Assembly: GCA_001599295.1 (NCBI GenBank)
Contig: BCGN01000004.1
Location: 1,427,676 to 1,491,675 of the forward strand
DNA: 64,000 nucleotides
Source: Sporopachydermia quercuum
Taxonomy: Eukaryota; Ascomycota; Sporopachydermiomycetes; Sporopachydermiales; Sporopachydermiaceae
Reading direction: 5' to 3'
Positions 42,593-52,553 of the stretch are shown piece by piece (within the stretch, counting starts at the first letter, position 1; every line of letters starts with the position of its first letter). The translations under genes and the position numbers were made by a program. The notes below the pieces were generated by a model. The model saw only the letters and a list, made by a program, of their open reading frames with translations, made no database searches and was not told the DNA's origin.

Positions 42593-44305
42593 CTAGCTAA
42601 ACATATGGTCATTCTCATTAGCTTGTATCAGAGCTCTTGCTATTTCAATCTCATCGTCACTAGCAACATCACGATCCATTTTCTCAGGAACTCCAACTTG
42701 CACACCAGAACCATCTACATCTAAATCTTTATCACGGTCCAAATGATCATCGAATCCTGCTACTTGAGGATCTACAGGTATTTCCGACTCTCTCTGGTCA
42801 TGATCAACATTATCATCTTTCTTTTTATCGTCATAATGATCATCAAATTCAAACTCCCTATGCATTTCCATTTGTTCATGAGTCCTTTGAGCAGCTTCTA
42901 CCGCTGCTAATAATGAATTCGGATCATCTGGATCAATACCACTTAGATCAAGATTATCTTGTAACTGCTGAGCAGCAGCAGCAGCAGCTACAGCAGCAGC
43001 AGTATCGTGGTCGTTATGTTGTACTTCATCATTATGATGCGTTGCATGCTCGCCAGATATTCCATGATGCTGATGCTGATGCTGATCATGATGTTGCTGA
43101 TGCTGATGTTGGTGTTGATGTCGATTCTCATGCTCATGTTCTGGTTGAAGTTGGTCATGATTATTATTGCTTTGACTATCAGCATGAACAATATGCGGCT
43201 CCACTAACTGTGTATCGTGTGTATGAGTAGATGAAAGTTGCTGATTCAAGTTATTAGAGCTCGGACTGGCTTGAATATGTACAGGTTGCGAAATAGACTT
43301 CAGTTGTTGGTGACTCTTATTAGGATCTCTGCATGTAGGGCAATTACGAATTGCAGCAGCAGCAGTGTCTTTAATTCTTGTCCAGTGATATCTTTCAGTA
43401 ATAGCCGATGTTGTTTTATTGATACCTCCATGAGATACCATATGCATCTCTGTAGCAATTTCTAACTGTCTTGCAGGATCAGAGATAACTTCTCTACCTT
43501 TCAAATACAATTTACCATTTTCCAACGTATAATGAGCAGCCGAGGATCTCAAACGAGATTTTTCTTGCCTATCAGACATTGGAGGATATCTCCCTGTTTC
43601 TAGGTAGAATTTAATTTTATCAAATCGAAATGAACCAACAGATGTGTCGACTGTTGGTACCAATTCACGACCATAAATAATAGCATCAACAGGTAGATCA
43701 TGACCTTTTAGAATACCTGCCGATTTAATTCTACCAACTCGCTTGAAACTCAAAGACTCCCAAATTCTTCTACTGGCAACATTAGTTTCAAACACAAGAT
43801 TGAACACTGAATACGTATAACCGAGTCTAGGAGCCCATTCCAAATAGCACTCAGCTAAAGTTCTGCCAATACCTTTACCTCTAATACCAGCATTAACAAG
43901 AAAGCCAGCATTACAAATATGAGAGCAACGACCTGGGTAGTTTGGTTTAACATAGAAACTTCCTAAACATTCTTTTTCCCATTGTCTACCTGGTTGAATA
44001 CTTGGATCGTCGCCTATTAACATAACAGCGGCAAACGCACCAAACCAATAGTTTTGGAAAGTATCAATATGTAAAGTATCGAAAAAAGGATAAGTGTCAC
44101 CGCGTTCAATTTCCATGTTGAATTCATCACACAAGAAAGCCAATAGACCTACTGGCAACTGTTCTGGTGATGAAATAGGATATATAGTAGCAGTAGTTTC
44201 ACCATCTTTCAACAAGACAGTGTATGGTTCTATCACTGCTACAGGATAATCTAATGGTGGCCTATAATGTGGAGGTTGCGTTGGATCATCAAAAGCAGAC
44301 GGCAT
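42593..44305 (-). CDS. SPT10: Spt10: GNAT-fold histone-gene activator with integrase-like zinc finger
   Basis: 570 residues (S. cerevisiae Spt10 640). Residues ~25-230 hold the Spt10-type GNAT acetyltransferase fold: EPYTVLLKDG, CDEFNMEIERGDTYPFF, FYVKPNYPGRCSHICNAGF, RGKGIGRTLAECYLEWAPRLGYTYSVFNLVFETN. A second module at about 265-330 carries the HHCC zinc finger: His288, His292, Cys322, Cys325, the retroviral-integrase-like fold that in S. cerevisiae binds histone upstream activating elements. The C-terminus is low complexity, His/Gln-rich then poly-Ala and acidic. Known role: cell-cycle activation of core histone genes. Divergent from NIT2, its neighbour in S. cerevisiae too (YJL127C/YJL126W). 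This is a host gene, not a retroelement fragment. Confidence 0.92.
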   Translation of the reverse strand: MPSAFDDPTQPPHYRPPLDYPVAVIEPYTVLLKDGETTATIYPISSPEQLPVGLLAFLCDEFNMEIERGDTYPFFDTLHIDTFQNYWFGAFAAVMLIGDDPSIQPGRQWEKECLGSFYVKPNYPGRCSHICNAGFLVNAGIRGKGIGRTLAECYLEWAPRLGYTYSVFNLVFETNVASRRIWESLSFKRVGRIKSAGILKGHDLPVDAIIYGRELVPTVDTSVGSFRFDKIKFYLETGRYPPMSDRQEKSRLRSSAAHYTLENGKLYLKGREVISDPARQLEIATEMHMVSHGGINKTTSAITERYHWTRIKDTAAAAIRNCPTCRDPNKSHQQLKSISQPVHIQASPSSNNLNQQLSSTHTHDTQLVEPHIVHADSQSNNNHDQLQPEHEHENRHQHQHQHQQHHDQHQHQHHGISGEHATHHNDEVQHNDHDTAAAVAAAAAAQQLQDNLDLSGIDPDDPNSLLAAVEAAQRTHEQMEMHREFEFDDHYDDKKKDDNVDHDQRESEIPVDPQVAGFDDHLDRDKDLDVDGSGVQVGVPEKMDRDVASDDEIEIARALIQANENDHMFS

Positions 44306-45566
44306 CCTGATGAAATGTTGATAAAGCTGATCTTACCGAACCAATTCAAAAATTCGAAAAACTACTGTACAATTTATAAAACCCCAAATACTAATAATGT
44401 GCTGTTTACCTACCAATCCTTTGATTTCTATTCTAATTTTATCTTATCTGAACAATCTTCATCAAATTGATTCTTTTGATAACTTCTTATCGCGTTTTAA
44501 TTAATGTTTCACTTCCAATGGTAATTGATAAACAAATTCTCATATCTACACGAGAATATATCAGACCGGTTCCCATTGTTATGATTAATGGTGAGATGCC
44601 AAATGATAAGGAATTCCCTTAGAAAATCCTTTGTACGTTTTGTTTTTGAAGGCGCAAAATGGGAAAAAATTTGGTAGTAAGGAAAGACCGGGTAAACTTG
44701 AGGGTGGAAGGAGATGCAATGTTAAAATGGGGGAGGCAAGAAACATTTATTATGCATTATGGGGGAGGGCGAGAGATTGAAAGGTGGGACGATAAGAGTT
44801 AAGAAAAGGGATACAATAAAAAGAGGAGTTAAATAGTAGGTTGGGGAGTTGAAAGATATTATATGATTTGTAGTTGGAATGGATAGCAGGATTCAATGGA
44901 CTAGTTTTGGAGGGATAGAGGCGACAGGTCATTCTATATAGCTATGGTCTGGTGGCTCTCTGCTAGGGGCTGGCAGAGTAAATGATTCCATATGATCGAT
45001 CAAAATATGGAGAACAAACACGGGTTTGCTTCTATTCCATTAGATCTTTGATTGATTATTCAATGTTTGACAACTGATATAATGTCTATTTTAGTTGTCA
45101 GGCCAATTTGAAGGAACTACTGTTCTACTGAAAGTTCTAACTGCCACTCTATTAGCTTTCTCATCGTTTCCGAAATATTTTCTTATCTTGTCAATAGTGT
45201 GTGTCACTGGAAGATCAACTGAGCATTTCAACTACTATCAAAACATGTAACTATGTACATTTTATATTGAGAATCGTTTTTACAATTGAGACGACTCAAT
45301 AGATGAAAAACTGTCAAATCGAAAGCTATAAAAAGCGACGAATAAACGTAACATTGGCTTCACCACCCGGTCTACCACTGCAGCATACTACTATAGTTTC
45401 CGTAATTCGCAATTTTCCCGAATTATTAATCTGNTCAATTGCTATTTCAATCTTCATTCTAGGACCTAAAGTACCTCATCACTTATCTAGTATTTTATCC
45501 TGGACTTGAACTCAAGTACTTATTCATTATTCCGATCAGTTTTTCTTTCAATAAAATCCGTTAACA
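44306..45566. other. Divergent SPT10/NIT2 region
   Basis: 1.26 kb. A G-rich purine patch (about 44690-44800) includes two GGGGGAGG runs. The 21-bp sequence at 45150-45170 is an exact copy of 14573-14593. No gene is supported; frames at 44750-44932 and 45303-45509 look like chance. Confidence 0.5.
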
Positions 45567-46409
45567 ATGACAAAAATAGCCCTAGCTCAGATCACTTCTA
45601 CAACCACTTTAGCGAGAAACCTGGCTAAAGTGAAAGAGTTTATTAGTAAAGCATCTGCTGAGAAAGCATCCGTGATATTTTTCCCTGAAGCCACAGATTA
45701 CATAGCACCAAACGCTAAAGAGTCTCTAACTCTAAGCAAGAATGTTCAAAAAGAGTTTTTATCCCCACTACTTGATTACATAAACACCATCAACAATATA
45801 GCTGTTGTGATTGGTATTCACTATCCTACGCCGGAGAGCAATAGAGTGTTCAATCGTTTATTATACATATCACCTAATGGACAGATAACCGATCAATATG
45901 ACAAAATTCATCTTTTTGATGTTGATATACCCTCTGGTCCTGTTTTGAAAGAAAGCAATAGCGTACAAGCCGGAAATGTTATCCCACGGCTAGTCAAAAC
46001 TCCCGCCGGTGCGTTAGGGCTTTCTACTTGTTATGATATACGATTTCCCGAGTTAGCGTTATCTTTAAGACATAAAGGTGCAGAACTATTAACGTTTCCT
46101 TCTGCATTTACAGTCAAAACAGGTAAAGCACATTGGGAACTATTGGGTAGGGCAAGAGCAATTGATACTCAGTCGTATGTCATTATGCCTGCCCAAACAG
46201 GCGTTAATGCTAGAGGCGAGGATGGATCAATAAAACGCGAAAGTTATGGTCATTCGATAGTTGTAGATCCTTGGGGAGGCGTTCTTCTTGATATGCAAAC
46301 AGAAGAAGGGGTAGATTTTGTTGATATAGATTTGAATCTTCTACAGAAAATCCGTCGGGATATGCCGTTGGAAAGTCATAGAAGGCGAGACATTACATAT
46401 GAGCTATGA
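45567..46409 (+). CDS. NIT2: Nit2: nitrilase-family deaminated-glutathione amidase
   Basis: 280 residues (S. cerevisiae Nit2 307). The carbon-nitrogen hydrolase triad is visible: Glu41 (FFPEATDY), Lys113 (QYDKIHLFDVD) and Cys155 (STCYDIRFPE). Other Nit2 hallmarks are FPSAFTVKTGKAHWELLGRARAIDTQ and GHSIVVDPWG. Known reaction of yeast Nit2: hydrolysis of deaminated glutathione, a metabolite-repair step. Codon 19 is CTG in the conserved position ARNL-x-x-V, supporting CUG as leucine. The insert before the YGHS motif seen in S. cerevisiae is shorter here, explaining the length. Confidence 0.95.
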   Translation: MTKIALAQITSTTTLARNLAKVKEFISKASAEKASVIFFPEATDYIAPNAKESLTLSKNVQKEFLSPLLDYINTINNIAVVIGIHYPTPESNRVFNRLLYISPNGQITDQYDKIHLFDVDIPSGPVLKESNSVQAGNVIPRLVKTPAGALGLSTCYDIRFPELALSLRHKGAELLTFPSAFTVKTGKAHWELLGRARAIDTQSYVIMPAQTGVNARGEDGSIKRESYGHSIVVDPWGGVLLDMQTEEGVDFVDIDLNLLQKIRRDMPLESHRRRDITYEL

Positions 46410-47641
46410 TAAACTGTTTTATTATCAACAACTCTACATATACTGTTCAACTACATATAGAGAACCCTATAGAATAAAATATTCTCAAAGAAATTGAAAT
46501 TGAAAATCGAAGTATTCTTTCAACTCTTATCAACTATTTTTCTGACGCCTACTTCTTGTGAAGCAGTTTACTTCTTCCGTATCAAACAATCGTGAACTTA
46601 GAAAGAAACCAACAAGATGTCCGTCCTTACTCAATTGCAATAGATACATGAAATCTACTACTCAATATTTATGCTGTACGATTCTGTGTTCATCTATCAA
46701 CATAATATATTTGATCTTCACAACCTTGCTCATCAATAAATCATTCAACTGAACTAATTCTTTTACTACTCAGGACACTCACTGATACTAATCAGGCATC
46801 AACCCATTGTTCCATTTGACACTAGGACTCTCAATTTGGCCATCGGCTCATAGACAAAATAGGCATCACCCCAATTTGGCAAATCTCGGACAAAAGATTT
46901 GATTCTTTTGATTCAAAAAGAAGATAAAAACGAAAATGGGGGCGATCAAGTTGAATGTCCCTCATTTAGATAGGAACTTTTTTTATCAGTGTTTATTCTT
47001 CCGTTGAGGATGAAAGCACCAGGGGTAAATTACAAGAGTGACGGATTGATGAGTTTATAGGTACAATCTCATATGTTTGCTATTCAATTTATAAGCAGGA
47101 TGAATAGATAAATAAAATATATGAATATAAGTATAATCTCGAAAGAATGAATAGATGAGTAATAAAAAATTATTATGTATGAATTGAGTTATTAAGTTCT
47201 TCTAATCGTAGAATGTCATAATCACTAGTAAATAGTTCGCATTATTTACCCTTTTCATGAGTACCTTTATGAAATTTAATTTTCCTCCGTTCTATTTTTC
47301 TTTCTTTCTCTTTCTCTTTCCCTCTCTTTCCATTTTCACTTCTTTTTGATCTCACGAAAATGATGAGTTGATGAATAACTGAATCAGTTCTATTATTAGT
47401 AGTCCTCTTTACATGATCTGATAAATTTGTTCTTCAGTTTATATAATACTCTATCATCAAATATCAAATAAGAAGTTTTGGAGACTATACTAGTTACTGC
47501 GATTGTATGAAGAGATAGATACTAAGAGGGAATTCAATTGTTTACTCAAGTAATCGTTAAATCAGATCAATAGTCATAGTACAGTATTCAGATTGACTGC
47601 TATATTATTATTATTATTATTATTAATAAAGCTAAGGCAAG
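46410..47641. other. NIT2 3' / FMP46 upstream region
   Basis: 1.2 kb with a C/T-rich stretch near 47295-47345 and a TAT trinucleotide run at about 47602-47625, just before the FMP46 start. No gene is seen. Confidence 0.5.
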
Positions 47642-48132
47642 ATGATGTTAAAAACCGCACAATCAATTCCAGGGGTGATTTCTTTGTTGTAAGTGAAAAT
47701 GTGATTTAATAGTAGGGGGAAGGACTGGAAAATGGCGAAACAGGAGACTAGACGATAGAATATAAAGACTAACAATAACTGAATAGCCACTCAGCAAAAG
47801 TACCATTATCATCAAATCTATATCAAGCATTACGAACATCTTTCAAGAATGTCACAATAGCAAGTGATGACGACAAAGTAAACAAGTTCCAAGTCGATTT
47901 GCTAACATCAATGCCCACCTACGATCAATACAAAACTTTGGCAACTTTCAAGAACAACAACGGATTAGCTTCATCATTTCCATCAGTTACTGAGGGAGTT
48001 CTGAATCTTAGCAAAATTTCTTACGATAAGCTCCATGACTCACAATTCGTTAGACCTTTGGTCGTGGATTGGAACAATGGCAAACTTGCGTTCAATGAAG
48101 CACAATTGAAACAAATTTTGGAGGAATACTAA
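47642..48132 (+). CDS. FMP46: Fmp46-like mitochondrial thioredoxin-fold protein (DUF1687), spliced
   Basis: Two exons: 47642-47688 and 47787-48132; the 98-nt intron has a GTAAGTG donor, a GACTAAC branch and a TAG acceptor. Joining gives 130 residues (S. cerevisiae Fmp46 133). The junction codon is TT|C in ISLFHSAKVPLSSNLYQAL, which aligns with ISLFTN of Fmp46. Further matches are FQVDLLTSMPTYDQYKT (FDVEIANRFPTWDQ in Fmp46) and the end VDWNNGKLAFNEAQLKQIL (VDWENKLVGNE). Two adjacent ATGs (47642, 47645) compete as start. Fmp46 is a putative redox protein of mitochondria with unknown partner. It sits between NIT2 and MTC1, unlike S. cerevisiae, where it is on another chromosome. Confidence 0.85.
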
Positions 48133-48948
48133 ACAACGCTGTTTGTATTCANCTGAGGTAGTATTCTGTTAACAAGAAGGTGGGGCAGATATTATAAACT
48201 ATTTGAGATTCTAGACAAGCTGAAGCTTTGATGATTTGCAGAAAAAATCATGGGTTCAGTGTTGATTCCTGATCCAAGACAGATGATGCGTGCTATCTAC
48301 ACATGATGGAATATTTTCGTCTATAATATACATAGCTTTTTGTTTATATTTATAAAACAAAATAAAATAAGAAGTAGTGAGTGAATCATTCACCAATATC
48401 TTACCGTTCTTCTATCCGTATAGGTATTATTGAGATGAGAATAATTATTCACTTGTAAGAACATAATATGACCGTCGTTGGATAATTCCTTCACTCAGTT
48501 GATCATGATAATTAACTATCATAATAACTTCATTCCACTCTTCAGGTGACCTTTCAAAATAATATGATTACTATCTGTAACCAAAGCATCATCTCTTTGT
48601 GAGTGTTCGAATGTTCGGATTTAAGTGTTTCGCTTGTTGATATCAATTGCCTTTCGTATTCATAATCTTCTTCCACTTTAGATTACAGCATGTGATACTG
48701 CGTTAGTAAAGCTTAATTTTTTAAGTTTATCAATTGTTCCGAAATGGGTGTCCAGATATGATCGGAGATTATAGCAATATCGGAGATCTTATATTAACGG
48801 ACAGTCAGATGGGTAGGATGGTAGATAATTAGAACAGATGATAAGTAGAAAGTACATTGTGATTCGTACAACACGATGATGTAAAAAGAAACATCAAGTA
48901 ACAACTTCATTGAATAATATAACGTATACAAACACGACTTAACATGCA
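48133..48948. other. Convergent 3' region, FMP46 / MTC1
   Basis: 0.8 kb. The only notable pattern is a pair of related ATCGGAGAT elements near 48755-48790. No gene seen. Confidence 0.5.
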
Positions 48949-50277
48949 TCAGAATCCCATTCTTCTGAGGACGTAACTTTGGGCAACAACACCTATAGCT
49001 GAGCCAATACTGTCTTCAACCCAATCAGCAACCCATTTACCAGGATCAACTTCATATTCCTTATTTATAATTTGAAAATCCTTTGATTTTTGTCTTGCTT
49101 CTTCATCAAGCCAATTAGACCATTTCAGAGGGAATGCCTGCGTATGCGTAGTTATTGAAATACCGTGATCAGGGTCGCTCAACTGAACAATAAAGAAAAA
49201 CGTATCTTGTGCTTGAGACGTGATAATACGATTGTATTCTGCTGGGGTTTGTGTTCCAGAAGNAGGGGTACTTTCTGTCTGCTCTTGTTCTTCTTCAGTT
49301 ACAAGTGTTATAGGTTGTAAACTAATATAAACATCAGAGTACCTCGGTCCATTGGCATCAGGTTCAGTAGTAGATTCCTTTTCAGCAAGCCTCGACTTGA
49401 ATTGTCTGACTCCTTCCTCAATATTAGCCTTTGCAAGCTTTTCACCATTCTCAACTGAACCTCTGAATAATTGTAATACTCTCTTTGTTGGTTTGTCAGT
49501 GGTGAAATCACTAAGATTAAATGTATCAAACTGTCGCTCAACGCCTTCTTCTTCACTCGACTTTTTTGAAGTCACTAAAATCAGTTCTCCTCCCCCTTCA
49601 ACTTGTTGCATAACAGAAAAAAAGACATCATAAACCATGTCATCAATATTTTTGAATCCCATTGTGTCATAGAATACATGGATACGTAACTTTTCGCTAC
49701 TGCCAATTGGAGGAACAATATTTTCCACTAGATGACTCAAACTGTCCTTGAACAGTCCAATAGAATTCACAAGCTTTTCACGATTCTTCAAAGTGTCATC
49801 TAAAGGCTTCAAATTCTTTTCTTGAATCTCATGAAGTTTAGCTTCAGCGCTTTTCACGGCTGCGGAAGCTTGTCCCCATAGTCCATCCTTATTTTTATTC
49901 CACCATCCAGACAAACTAGAAATAGTGGCTCCTACATCAGGAATAGGAATGCTATCATTTTCCTTGAGTTGTTCCGATTTCTCATTCAATTCGATTTCTT
50001 CTTGAGCTTCTGGTTCTGCAGATGGTGAAGTGACCTTCTTGATGGGCTTTTCTGGAGCTGGAGTTCCAGATCTTGAGTTTAACTTTTGAACTGTAGGATC
50101 TGTTGCTAATGAATCAAGAAATCCTAAAATATCATCATCTTTCTTACCCTTTGGTTTCTCTTTAGATTTGTTCTTCTCATTCTTCGCACCAGCACCTTTG
50201 TTTACCTTTGTCTTAGTTTCTTCTGACTCCAGTTCGTCCAAGAACTGAAGTACGTCATCAGTTTCCTTTTTACTCAT
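48949..50277 (-). CDS. MTC1: Mtc1-like protein (maintenance of telomere capping 1)
   Basis: I prefer the second in-frame Met at 50277 (MSKKETDDVLQFLDELE), giving 442 residues; the frame stays open to a Met at 50334 that would add 19 residues without family similarity. Typical Mtc1 features: an N-terminal DDVLQFLDEL block repeated as DDILGFLDSL, a Lys-rich disordered segment, then SGWWNKNKDGLWGQASAAVKSAE and a globular C-terminal part ending WVADWVEDSIGSAIGVVAQ. S. cerevisiae Mtc1 is cytoplasmic/COPI-vesicle associated and interacts genetically with telomere capping; the molecular function is unknown. Gene order NIT2...MTC1 is kept (YJL126W, YJL123C). Two CACGTG sites lie about 200 bp upstream of this start. 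Confidence 0.88.
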   Translation of the reverse strand: MSKKETDDVLQFLDELESEETKTKVNKGAGAKNEKNKSKEKPKGKKDDDILGFLDSLATDPTVQKLNSRSGTPAPEKPIKKVTSPSAEPEAQEEIELNEKSEQLKENDSIPIPDVGATISSLSGWWNKNKDGLWGQASAAVKSAEAKLHEIQEKNLKPLDDTLKNREKLVNSIGLFKDSLSHLVENIVPPIGSSEKLRIHVFYDTMGFKNIDDMVYDVFFSVMQQVEGGGELILVTSKKSSEEEGVERQFDTFNLSDFTTDKPTKRVLQLFRGSVENGEKLAKANIEEGVRQFKSRLAEKESTTEPDANGPRYSDVYISLQPITLVTEEEQEQTESTPXSGTQTPAEYNRIITSQAQDTFFFIVQLSDPDHGISITTHTQAFPLKWSNWLDEEARQKSKDFQIINKEYEVDPGKWVADWVEDSIGSAIGVVAQSYVLRRMGF

Positions 50278-50334
50278 ATTTCTCGTATGTATAATTGTGA
50301 TAAGTAGTTGTTGTGATCTATTTACTAAATGCAA

Positions 50335-50746
50335 GTATTGTAAAACAGTAATCGTATTTTGGTGCAGTATGTAGAATTGATAAAAAGAATATGCGACCGT
50401 GTTGATTAAGTTCTATTTGATGATAATATGAAACCTCCATTTGGGGTTGGGAGTGAGGAGACCAGAGAAACATATCACGTGATTATTAATATCACGTGAC
50501 AATATATATATTTAAGTGTTCGGCTTAAGACTTGAGGCGTTAATAAACAACATAGAAGTACTACTAATTTGAACATAATAGGTATCTAGAATATAGTAAA
50601 ACTGACTCTAGTTACCTAGTGTAAGGTTGAAATAAAAACCTAACCTACGTGAATCAAGAAGCTGGTCATTTTCGACCTGCCAAAACAAACATAGAATTAC
50701 AGTTCAACATTTCATAATCATCTTCGGAATAGGCAGTAACGATTGC
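50335..50746. other. MTC1 upstream / cdc14 3' region
   Basis: About 410 bp between two minus-strand genes. It holds the paired CACGTG sites at 50474-50499 and an AT-rich stretch. No other element is recognised. Confidence 0.5.
50474..50499. promoter_or_regulatory. Paired ATCACGTGA E-boxes upstream of MTC1
   Basis: ATCACGTGA occurs at 50474-50482 and again at 50491-50499, 17 bp apart. RTCACRTG is the Cbf1 site and CACGTG also serves Pho4 in yeasts. The same ATCACGTGAC decamer appears upstream of RNH202 (55709-55718). Which factor acts here is unknown. Confidence 0.6.
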
Positions 50747-51833
50747 TCACCATTCGTTACACAGTTCACCGAAAGGTTTACTAGTCTCTAATTCTCTTAC
50801 TAGACCTTCAACTTTGCTTTTTAAGAATGGCCGTAGAAGGTCAGCCTTTTCCAAGGTAGTCTTTCGCTCCACCCCATCTGAAGCATGGAATCTAGATTTG
50901 CCTTTATTCTGCGTCTCTGATATTAGATAGAAAAACAGAAACTCCAGGATTCTGAGCTTGACATCCTTGGATGTTTCCCTTGATTTGAATAGATTGCACA
51001 TGACTTCTAAACCATTGAGTTGTTCAAATAATCTAATACTTTTAACATGGCGCACCATGAAACAGACCAAAGTCTGTATTGTCGTCTCTTTGATTAGGTC
51101 ATTAAATTGTTTACCGGAAAACAGATTGATCATCATCTGTTGATTGTAGGTTAGTTATTATTTCATCAGTAGGTAAGTGGTTTTTCTCGGTTTCCGTAAC
51201 CAAATCACTCAACTTACCTTGATATTTCTTCGATTGGAAAACGCACCACGGGAATGAGGATGTATCAGTAATATTCCCTGTAGAGCTTTCATCATTCTTA
51301 TTATATTATCACTGACAACTAAATGAAAGATGAAACATAATTCATTAGTATATGATTCAGTAAAATTTCACTCTAAAGTATACCATCAATCAGAACATCA
51401 CAAATTACGCACCTTGAAGTATCGGTATATCATTGTATAGTTCACATAACATATGACAATTCCAAATGGCATCTATAAATATCCAAGCTATATTCAATTC
51501 GCCATTATCTAGTAAAGTAACAAATTCCCCAAATATAGTATCATTTTCGGGAGGAACTTTCCACTTTTTTGGTATTTTCGTTTGACTCGCCTTTGATATG
51601 GTCTTCAAACTATCACTAGATCCAGTACTACCATTTTTGGCATGCATCTTAGCTTGTCTATAATTTGATGATTGTTGGCATAGATTTATAATCGTTTGAT
51701 AAACACTGTTAATCCCTCTTTGTTGAACATTTAGTCTATTAATTAGTTCATCATTATCAATTGATGATCCAAGCAAATCAACTTGGATATCATCTACTGC
51801 AGACATAAGTACTTTCTCTAATGACGACTCCAT
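50747..51833 (-). CDS. cdc14: SIN-component Cdc14 family protein (not the phosphatase), three exons
   Basis: Exons 51413-51833, 51218-51318 and 50747-51136; introns of 94 and 81 nt. Intron 1 has a GTGCGT donor and TTTAG acceptor; intron 2 has GTAAGT, AACTAAC and ACAG. Splicing gives 303 residues and stays in frame across both joins. Family blocks: ALQGILLIHPHSRGAFS (filamentous fungi: QGVLLLHPPSR), IRLFEQLNGLEVMCNLFKSR, DVKLRILEFLFFYLISET and a closing VEGLVRELETSKPFG. This is the septation-initiation-network protein that in S. pombe partners the kinase Sid1; it is unrelated to the Cdc14 phosphatase. To my knowledge S. cerevisiae lacks it. CTG falls on the second Leu of ILLIHP. Divergent from PRS5. 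Confidence 0.88.
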
Positions 51834-52553
51834 ATCCTCTTTTTACTTTTTATTTTTTATTTTCTACTCTCCTTTCTCTCTATCTGTTAATCAATTGTTA
51901 ATTAATATTCTCACTTCTTCTAAATCTTCCAGTACACTATTATCTATATGATGAGTCATGTTCATACAGCATCAGATTCTAAAGTCCCTTGAGACATGAT
52001 CAACACTGTAAACACTGTCTTGCATCTATCTCCCTTCAGAACACAGTAAACAAAGATTGATCTTATCTCATCATTGTCATCATTAAATAATAAGTTCCGT
52101 CTACCATTTCTGGAAACTATAATCCGCGGAATTCAAATATCAAATGGTTATGTCACAGTAATGTCATGCACGTGCATGACATTTTCCTTTTAGATAATCA
52201 ATTATTTCCTGTCGTGGAGTTGCTCTGGGAGTTCGAGGAAAGGATCAAATTTTTTTTGTATCAGTGAACGAAGGCTCGGTGTATCAATTCTATCCACTAA
52301 TGTTCTTATTGAAAAACTGGCTGTTATCTGTGAGTGAGATTATAGAACTCTATGTATGTTTTAGTGGATAGTTTAATTTGCTGTTCCAAAGAACTGGAAA
52401 GCTATCTTGAATACTATTTTGAAGACAACGATTATTCTTCGACTAAGCAGATAACACTAAAAGTGTACTCAACGCCTAATAACAGAAACAATTAATTTTT
52501 TGCAGATTTTTGAGTTGANGAAACGAATAATTAGCGCTAACTACCTTTAAACA
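51834..52553. other. Divergent cdc14/PRS5 promoter region
   Basis: 0.7 kb. The notable element is a 24-bp perfect palindrome at 52160-52183 centred on CACGTG. No gene is seen. Confidence 0.55.
52160..52183. promoter_or_regulatory. 24-bp perfect palindrome centred on CACGTG
   Basis: The half-site AATGTCATGCAC (52160-52171) is followed by its exact reverse complement (52172-52183). The core CACGTG is a bHLH site (Cbf1, Pho4, Ino2/4 in yeasts). The flanking symmetry goes well beyond a normal E-box and suggests a two-fold symmetric binding site, possibly a dimer of dimers; this is inference. Confidence 0.7.

Noticed and set aside
43330-43450. HHCC zinc finger that could suggest an integrase fragment of an LTR element
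   Set aside because: It is in frame with a full Spt10 GNAT domain and in the expected order; Spt10 naturally has this fold. No other element parts or terminal repeats are present.
50461-50530. Paired RTCACRTG motifs next to AT-rich DNA, resembling CDEI of a point centromere
   Set aside because: No CDEIII-like TGTTTNTGNTTTCCGAA element was found within a plausible distance, and the sites sit in an ordinary promoter.
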